Part shown: piece after piece, positions 21,875 through 27,681 of the stretch
How positions within the stretch are numbered: the first letter of the stretch is position 1
Layout: each line of letters starts with the position of its first letter
Assembly (NCBI GenBank): GCA_030600525.1
Contig: JAUVLX010000007.1
Location: 1 to 27,681, forward strand
DNA length: 27,681 nt
Direction of reading: 5' to 3'
Origin: Desulfobulbus sp.
GTDB lineage: Bacteria; Desulfobacterota; Desulfobulbia; Desulfobulbales; Desulfobulbaceae
Notes under the pieces: generated by a model
What the model was told of the DNA's origin: nothing
The model's database searches: none
What the model saw: only the letters and a program-made list of their open reading frames with translations
Made by a program: the position numbers and the translations under genes

Positions 21875-21909
21875 ACAGATAGAGACAAGGAGCCCTGTCC
21901 TCATCTGTC
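21874..21909. terminator. Terminator hairpin between the convergent M48 and histidine kinase genes
   Basis: GACAGAT (21874-21880) pairs with ATCTGTC (21903-21909). Inside, GAGACAAGG pairs imperfectly with CCTGTCCTC around an AGC loop. On the plus strand TTTT follows shortly (21914-21917). Confidence 0.6.
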
Positions 21910-21926
21910 CTGGTTTTACCTCTCGT

Positions 21927-24773
21927 TCAAGAGGCGGCAGGACTCTCCAGTGCCGAACGAACCGAAGATGCAAGTTCCTGGAGGTCCACAGGCTTCATCA
22001 TAAGGGCACATGCCCCTGCATCCTTGGCAGCATCAGAGTTCAACTTGTCAGAATAGCCTGTACAGAGGATCACTGGTAGCTCAGGTCTGATTTTGGTAAT
22101 TTCCGTGGTCAACTCGAGTCCTGTCATTACGGGCATTGTATGATCAGTGATCACCAAATCAATGGTACACTCGTCATCCTGCAACAAGGACAGCACTTCC
22201 TTAGGGTTACTGGTCGTAGTAACGGTGTAGCCAAAATGATTAAGCATCATCTTGAACGTTTCCCTGATATCTTTTTCGTCATCAATAACAAGAATATGCT
22301 CGTTACCACTCGGCAACGGGACTTCACTGCTTAATAACACCCCTTCGCCTCCTTTACCTGCGAGCGGTAAGAAGATACTGAAAGTTGTCCCTTTGCCAAC
22401 AGCTGACTCTACCTGGACATCACCTCCCAGGTCCTGGACAATACCAAGCACGACACTCAACCCCATACCGGTGCCTTCACCAGGCTCTTTTGTCGTAAAA
22501 AACGGATTAAAAATACGCTGTAAGGTCGCGTCCTCCATCCCAACCCCTGTGTCCTGGACAGTTAGACAGAGACAGGTGTCACCAAAACTGACATCAATAT
22601 CGCCGCACCTCTCGCTTGAGACCTGTTCCAGAATAATGGTCAATGTCCCTCCTTTTTCTCGCATAGAAAAAAAGGCATTACTGCACAAATTCATCATGAT
22701 CTGCTGCAGCTGGACAGGCGCAGCCATGACTTTGCTGTCCGGGTCAACAATATGCCTCTCGATAGCGATGGTTGAAGGAATTGAAGCACGGATAAGGCGT
22801 AGGCTTTCTTTGATCACCGGTGCAACGGTGACTGCTATCTTTGTCATGGTCGACTGTCTACTAAAGGTAAGGATCTGATGCACAAGATCCGCAGCCCGTT
22901 TTCCCCCTTGACGAATATGAACCAGATGATCGTAGAGTTCGGATTCTTTTTCAGTCTGTAGCAGTGCCATGTCGGTAAATCCGATTATAGCACCCAGGAT
23001 ATTATTAAAATCATGGGCAATCCCACCTGCAAAGGTACCGATTGCTTCCATTTTTTGTGCCTGCCGAAGGCGGGATTCAATTTCGACCTCATTGGTGATA
23101 TCGCGCTGTACTGTTACCCAGTGGGTGACTCTTCCGGAATGATTACGAACCGGTGAGACAGACGAAGCAGCAATAAAGACAGTACTGTTCTTCCTTTTAA
23201 TAATGATCCTTCCCTGCCATATTTCACCTCTGCTGACAACTTCCCCAATATGCTCAAGCAGATGGTTGTCGTTGTCGCTAGAACACATCAGGCAGTACTC
23301 ACTTCCAAGAGTTTCATCTCGGCTGTAACCGGTCATCTTGCAAAAAGCCCCATTGACATCTTCAATAATGCCTTCAGTATCAGTGATCATCACTATTTCA
23401 CTGATCTGTTCTGCAGCTGTTGCCAATCGCCGCTGAATTTCTTCTACTTTTAGTTCGTCGGTTATATCCTGAAGGATAACAATATTGCACCGTTCACTGC
23501 CCAGAGTAAAAGGGGTTATCGAGATCTTGGCATCACGATTCATTTTGCCAATAGTCGTGACGGTAACAGAAGCAATTTCCCCTGGCGTTCCAGGTTGGCT
23601 GTTACTCAATTTCTCAGCAACCTTTCCCTGGTCATCCGGGTGAATAAACTCCAAAAAAGGCTTGTTGTAGAGTGTTTGTCGGGGATCAACTTCTATCATT
23701 TGGGATGCAGCCTTGTTGGCATAGGTTACCATGCCCTTCCCATTAACAAGCAAAACACCCATGGGAGCGTGATCAAGCAGCACCACCAATTGCTCTTCCA
23801 CCTCTCTGTGTTTCTTTTCCTCCCTTCTCCCTGCTATTACCAGAGTCAAACCCATGCTGAGACAACCGACAGCTATGGTTGTAATTATTGTCACTATCAG
23901 CCACTGGTTGCGAAAGGCAGCCATTGTGTGCAGGACTTCATTTTCCGGTGCGGCAATCAGGATGGACCAAAAATTATCACCCGGTAAATCCACAGGCAGA
24001 TGTACGCCGTGCCGGTGAATATCCTGACTCCCCTCGGTGACAGTAAAATCTTGGGTTAAGGTAAAAAATCCTTTCTGCCCCCCTCCCATCTTTGCATACA
24101 GCTGCTGCAGTTCATGATGGGGGTAGCTGTTGATTGGCGTACCAACTAATTCTGGTTGCGGAGCATAGAGTGTTATGCCATTGCGACTAAACAGCATGAC
24201 ATACGCGGCCCTGTCAAGCTTCACCTGGTCAATATATCTCTTGGCAACCTCTTCAAACGAGATGAGAAAGGAAATATTCCCATAATACGTATGCTCTCTA
24301 AAAAGAGGATGAGTCATAATGACGCAGCACTTCCGTTGATTAGCATCAATCGGGTCACTGACAGCCAGCGTTTTCTCCAGCAGAACTTTCTTTAAAACCT
24401 GCTTATCGATTCCTCGCCATAGGTTGTCTTCCTCGCCAGTGACGGAAAAGACAACTTTTCCCTTATCATCACTTCGAAAAACACCTAATAGGCGCGACTT
24501 GTGAATAGCATAAAAATCTTCAACCAATAACTTTCCGCCGCTATCCAGCTCAAGAATAGAATTCTGTTCTGCCAAATACTCAAGTGCGTGTTGATAGGTT
24601 GTAAAATACCCTTGAATACCTTCAACGGCATGGTCCATCAGCAGGGTCTGCTGCTCATGAAAGGCCTTTATAGTTTTGTTCCTCACCGAAAGATATGGCA
24701 GATAAAAAAGTCCTGCCAAAGTAAGGGTAACTGCCAGTGACAGCAGCACATATGGGTAAGAAAATCGACGCAT
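21927..24773 (-). CDS. Hybrid sensor histidine kinase (Cache-PAS-PAS-HisKA-HATPase-REC)
   Basis: 948 residues. A membrane helix at ~8-28, a periplasmic dCache-like sensor at ~35-280 and a second helix at ~290-314 are followed by PAS domains at ~325-440 and ~452-562. The HisKA phospho-acceptor is His587 in FAGGIAHDFNNILGAI. The ATPase domain has the N-box (MMNLCSNAF, Asn695/Asn699), G1 DTGVGM (741-746) and G2 EGTGMGLSVV. The C-terminal receiver has the acidic pair at DDEKDIRE and phospho-Asp877 (ITDHTMPVMTG). The receiver probably serves as an internal phosphorelay or regulates the kinase; no separate response regulator is next to it. The signal is unknown. No strong ribosome-binding site precedes the ATG. 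The gene diverges from recC across a 206-bp gap with no clear promoter. Confidence 0.96.
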   Translation of the reverse strand: MRRFSYPYVLLSLAVTLTLAGLFYLPYLSVRNKTIKAFHEQQTLLMDHAVEGIQGYFTTYQHALEYLAEQNSILELDSGGKLLVEDFYAIHKSRLLGVFRSDDKGKVVFSVTGEEDNLWRGIDKQVLKKVLLEKTLAVSDPIDANQRKCCVIMTHPLFREHTYYGNISFLISFEEVAKRYIDQVKLDRAAYVMLFSRNGITLYAPQPELVGTPINSYPHHELQQLYAKMGGGQKGFFTLTQDFTVTEGSQDIHRHGVHLPVDLPGDNFWSILIAAPENEVLHTMAAFRNQWLIVTIITTIAVGCLSMGLTLVIAGRREEKKHREVEEQLVVLLDHAPMGVLLVNGKGMVTYANKAASQMIEVDPRQTLYNKPFLEFIHPDDQGKVAEKLSNSQPGTPGEIASVTVTTIGKMNRDAKISITPFTLGSERCNIVILQDITDELKVEEIQRRLATAAEQISEIVMITDTEGIIEDVNGAFCKMTGYSRDETLGSEYCLMCSSDNDNHLLEHIGEVVSRGEIWQGRIIIKRKNSTVFIAASSVSPVRNHSGRVTHWVTVQRDITNEVEIESRLRQAQKMEAIGTFAGGIAHDFNNILGAIIGFTDMALLQTEKESELYDHLVHIRQGGKRAADLVHQILTFSRQSTMTKIAVTVAPVIKESLRLIRASIPSTIAIERHIVDPDSKVMAAPVQLQQIMMNLCSNAFFSMREKGGTLTIILEQVSSERCGDIDVSFGDTCLCLTVQDTGVGMEDATLQRIFNPFFTTKEPGEGTGMGLSVVLGIVQDLGGDVQVESAVGKGTTFSIFLPLAGKGGEGVLLSSEVPLPSGNEHILVIDDEKDIRETFKMMLNHFGYTVTTTSNPKEVLSLLQDDECTIDLVITDHTMPVMTGLELTTEITKIRPELPVILCTGYSDKLNSDAAKDAGACALMMKPVDLQELASSVRSALESPAAS

Positions 24774-24880
24774 GTAAATTATCTGTTAATTAATAGGGTT
24801 ATATCGTGAGTTGTGAGAATTATAGCAAAATGATATCTGTTTCCAAAATTTAATCGCCCGATTATCATAGGATTTAAATA

Positions 24881-24896
24881 TTGATGGACTCATAAT
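24881..24896. repeat. Half-site of the REP-like palindrome
   Basis: TTGATGGACTCATAAT matches one arm and the loop of the 7919-7951 palindrome. No matching second arm follows. It lies in the kinase/recC intergenic region (24774-24979), which otherwise holds a short CAATCAT direct repeat (24900-24915 region) and no gene. Confidence 0.4.
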
Positions 24897-24979
24897 AGGC
24901 AATCATACTCAATCATTTTAAAAAGCCACTGTTTATCCCTTCGACGTAATCGGGATCAGTCTTTACAGGTAAAACACTC

Positions 24980-27681
24980 TTGTTTCTTTATCAATCCAAC
25001 AAGTTGGAAACACTTGCCCGCCAACTGAGCGTCATCCTCTCCTCCAGCCCCTCGCCCCCCCTGGATGCAGATATCATTGTTGTTCAGCATCATGGGATGG
25101 CGCAATGGATCTCACTGCAACTGGCCGCAATCAACGGTATAGCAGCTCATCTTGATTTTCCGCTTCCCGGTCGATTCCTGGGCGACATGCTCAACACATT
25201 TACCGGGGCAACGGCAGATCTGTCAGATTTTAAACAGCGGGTACTTCTGTGGCGTATCTTCCATGCACTCCCTCAACTTGCACATCAGCCCCAATTCCTG
25301 GAAGTACACCAATACATCCAGGGCAACAACCAAGCAATTAAGTGCTATCAGCTGGCTGAAGCCATAAGTGATGTCTTTGATAAATACCTTGTTTACCGCC
25401 CTGATATTATTTCCCAATGGGACCAGGGCAATGATCAATCCTGGCAGGCTGAACTATGGCGTCATTTAAGCCAAGGTGTCGTTCACAAAGCGCAACTTTT
25501 TACCACCTTTCTCGCCCAATATGGTAAAGCCCCTTCCTGCCCGCCTCATCTCCCCAACCGTTGCTTTATCTTCGGTCTGAATTCTCTGCCGCCGATCTAC
25601 CTTGAGCTTCTGGTTCAAATGAGTACATGCTCTGAAATCCACCTCTTTCACCTCAGCCCCTGCCAGGAATACTGGGGTGACCTGCAATCAGAAAAAGAAC
25701 AGGCACGGCGAAACAAAAAATCCAAGCACACACTCCAAGAGCAACAAGATCTGTATATTGCAACCGGCAATCCTCTTCTCTCTTCATGGGGTGCGGTTGG
25801 TCGTGATTTTCTGCAGCAATTACTGGAGTATGATGTTGATGTAACCGATACATACAGTGAAAATCTCGAACCGTCCATACTGGCCACTCTCCAGAACCAG
25901 TTGCTTACCCTTGAAGACGGAACAGATCCTCTTCACCAACAGTCGCAGCCCTTCAACCAAGACCATTCTCTCCAGTTTCACATCTGCCACTCGCCGCTCA
26001 GGGAGGTCCAGGTACTCCACAACCGTCTTCTTCATCTTTTTCAAGACAACCCCCAGCTCACAGCAAGCGACATTCTAGTTACAGCGCCTGACATTGAAAA
26101 ATATGCTGATGCCATACGCGGAGTATTTAACAGTGCTGCTCCTGATAGGCGTATCCCCTTTTCCATTGCCGACAGCCCGCTGAGCAAAGAAGCAGTAACA
26201 GTTCAGGCTTTTTTGGATCTCCTTGCCCTTTTCAAAGGTCGATGCACAGCACCGGAGATCATGGCTTTACTGGAGACAGATTCGCTGCTGGCACGTTTTG
26301 CACTACAGCGAGCCGACCTACCCAAATTACGACAATGGGTCGACGAAGTCCGGATACGATGGGGGATTGATCATGCCCACCGATGCAGCTTTGAAGGTGC
26401 CGCTTTTGATGAAAACAGCTGGCAATTCGGTCTCGACAAACTACTGCTGGGATATTTTATGGTAGGAGAGAATGCACACTTTCAAGGATTGTATCCCTAT
26501 CCAACAATGACGGAAAGTTATGCTGACCTATTGGGCGGGTTTGCAGCTTTTATCTCTCAACTGCAAAACTGGCTCCCCAGATTGCATCGCTCCCGATCTG
26601 CAAAACAATGGTCCCAGCTCCTGTTAGAACTTCTTCACGATTTTTTTGACCAAGAACGTGATCCTGCCGGTTTCACTATCGTATCAGAAGCTGTTCTCGA
26701 ATTTGGTCAGGATACCCAAGATGCAGCACTGGAGGACTTACTTGATCCCGACATTGTCATGCTCCATCTTAACAGACAACTGCAACAGCCATCAACTGGC
26801 CGGGTTTTCCTCACCGGAAGAGTCACCTTCTGCAACATGGTTCCCATGCGGGCTGTTCCATTTTCGGTCATTTGTCTCCTGGGTATGAATGACGCTGCAT
26901 TCCCCCGCATGCAGCAAACATTCTCCTTTGACCTTACCACTACAGAGCCAAGACTGGGTGACCGGGATCGCCGAAAAGATGATCGCTATCTCTTCCTGGA
27001 AATTCTGCTCTCTGCTAGAAAGACCCTTTATATTTCATGGACAGGGAGGGACCAGCGGGATAATGCAGAATCTCCACCCTCAGTGGTTGTCTGTGAGCTG
27101 CTGGATTATCTGGACAGCTCCTTTCCTCAAGAGGCGACACCGCCAAGCCAACAGGTGACCACAGTCCACCCGTTGCAACCTTTCAACCCCAAATCCTTTG
27201 CCCAGGTAAAAAGCCTAACCTCCAGTTATGCGCCGGAATGGCTCCCTGCTACCCGCAAACAGCCTAAAACGCCCTTTATCACTGAACTACAAACCGCATC
27301 CGACCCTACTAAGCACACAATTGAGACCCAGGATTTTATCACCTTCTGGAAGCATCCTGTCCGTTTTTTCCTTGCAAATCAGCTGGGAATCCGACCCGAA
27401 GGCAGTTTAGCCAGCCTGGAGGAGGCAGAACCCTTTTCCCTGAACGCTCTTGAGCAATTTTTTCTACGCCAAGATACGGTACAATCACTTATCAGCGACC
27501 AGACAATCGAGACCATTGAACATCGCCTGCAAGCATCAGGCATCCTACCCCAGGCAGGATTTGGAATGACTCTCATGGACGAAACGCGACAGGACTCTTC
27601 GCTGCTTGCCACAAGGATACAAGACCTTACCCGTGAGCAACGTACTCCTGTCGAAATTGACGCCTCGATTGGCCCGTGGCA
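24980..27681 (+). CDS. recC: Exodeoxyribonuclease V gamma subunit RecC (partial, C-terminus beyond window)
   Basis: 900 codons are open from TTG 24980-24982 to the window end. There is no ATG near the N-terminus; the typical RecC start (F-L-Y-Q-S-N-K-L-E-x-L) begins right at this TTG, with a weak AGGT 9 nt upstream. RecC phrases are clear throughout: IVVQHHGMAQWISLQLA, FPLPGRFLG, HICHSPLREVQVLHNRL, IPFSIADSPL, and the hallmark GRVTFCNMVPMRAVPF followed by VICLLGMNDAAFPR. E. coli RecC has 1,122 residues, so roughly the last 200 lie outside. RecC recognises Chi and holds the RecBCD complex together during double-strand-break repair; recB and recD are expected downstream. No frameshift or stop was found. 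Confidence 0.97.
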   Translation, partial: MFLYQSNKLETLARQLSVILSSSPSPPLDADIIVVQHHGMAQWISLQLAAINGIAAHLDFPLPGRFLGDMLNTFTGATADLSDFKQRVLLWRIFHALPQLAHQPQFLEVHQYIQGNNQAIKCYQLAEAISDVFDKYLVYRPDIISQWDQGNDQSWQAELWRHLSQGVVHKAQLFTTFLAQYGKAPSCPPHLPNRCFIFGLNSLPPIYLELLVQMSTCSEIHLFHLSPCQEYWGDLQSEKEQARRNKKSKHTLQEQQDLYIATGNPLLSSWGAVGRDFLQQLLEYDVDVTDTYSENLEPSILATLQNQLLTLEDGTDPLHQQSQPFNQDHSLQFHICHSPLREVQVLHNRLLHLFQDNPQLTASDILVTAPDIEKYADAIRGVFNSAAPDRRIPFSIADSPLSKEAVTVQAFLDLLALFKGRCTAPEIMALLETDSLLARFALQRADLPKLRQWVDEVRIRWGIDHAHRCSFEGAAFDENSWQFGLDKLLLGYFMVGENAHFQGLYPYPTMTESYADLLGGFAAFISQLQNWLPRLHRSRSAKQWSQLLLELLHDFFDQERDPAGFTIVSEAVLEFGQDTQDAALEDLLDPDIVMLHLNRQLQQPSTGRVFLTGRVTFCNMVPMRAVPFSVICLLGMNDAAFPRMQQTFSFDLTTTEPRLGDRDRRKDDRYLFLEILLSARKTLYISWTGRDQRDNAESPPSVVVCELLDYLDSSFPQEATPPSQQVTTVHPLQPFNPKSFAQVKSLTSSYAPEWLPATRKQPKTPFITELQTASDPTKHTIETQDFITFWKHPVRFFLANQLGIRPEGSLASLEEAEPFSLNALEQFFLRQDTVQSLISDQTIETIEHRLQASGILPQAGFGMTLMDETRQDSSLLATRIQDLTREQRTPVEIDASIGPW

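Noticed and set aside
24980..27681. recC as a broken gene, because only short ORFs appear in this region
   Set aside because: The frame starting at TTG 24980 is open through the window end with RecC motifs throughout; it is missed only because the start is TTG and the stop is outside the window.

Overview
The window reads as a chromosomal stretch of an anaerobic Desulfobacterota (deltaproteobacterial) organism, probably a sulfate reducer or sulfur disproportionator of the Desulfobulbia type. This is inferred from gene content: a bd-superfamily membrane protein fused to a multiheme cytochrome c, a small single-cluster ferredoxin, a selenocysteine-containing SelD, an AmrS-type radical SAM enzyme, a rubredoxin-like protein, and REP-like palindromes resembling those I associate with deltaproteobacterial genomes. 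No phage, plasmid or CRISPR genes were seen. The accessory content is short palindromic repeats.

Layout. 1-3974 (minus strand): a respiratory operon. A 359-residue CydA-like membrane subunit is translationally coupled to an 877-residue CydA-like protein carrying eight c-type heme motifs; a partial NnrU-like membrane protein follows. 4002-4460: two adjacent palindromic repeats. 4461-6319 (minus): ferredoxin and purF. 6320-6818: non-coding, with the purF leader and a long rod-shaped RNA candidate ending in a U-run. 6819-7874 (plus): selD, with an in-frame UGA at codon 13 and a SECIS-like hairpin. 8259-13439 (minus): a housekeeping cluster, in transcription order nif3-like, zinc-ribbon coiled-coil protein, RNase H, RNase P RNA, ispDF and an M20 peptidase. 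13596-13672 (minus): tRNA with anticodon CAU. 13955-15784 (plus): membrane M48 peptidase with TPRs. 15805-17109 (minus): membrane HD-domain protein. 17574-18140 (minus): Tat-exported DUF882/MepK-like protein. 18281-19291 (minus): amrS. 19557-21874 (plus): degenerate rubrerythrin-like protein, putative molybdenum-carrier (SLOG) protein and an M48 lipoprotein. 21927-24773 (minus): hybrid histidine kinase. 24980 to the window end (plus): recC, from a TTG start and open at the edge.

The most unusual signals are: (i) the CydA-like/octaheme fusion with a second CydA-like subunit and no CydB, in which a heme-ligand histidine seems to have moved from one subunit to the other; (ii) five copies of a ~181-bp repeat that is an imperfect palindrome over its whole length, one copy supplying the rnhA stop codon, plus a different 187-bp palindrome with related ends; (iii) selD, which naive ORF calling truncates, preceded by a structured RNA candidate and a TATAAT box so close to the ATG that the mRNA may be leaderless. 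All homology statements come from reading motifs; no database search was run.
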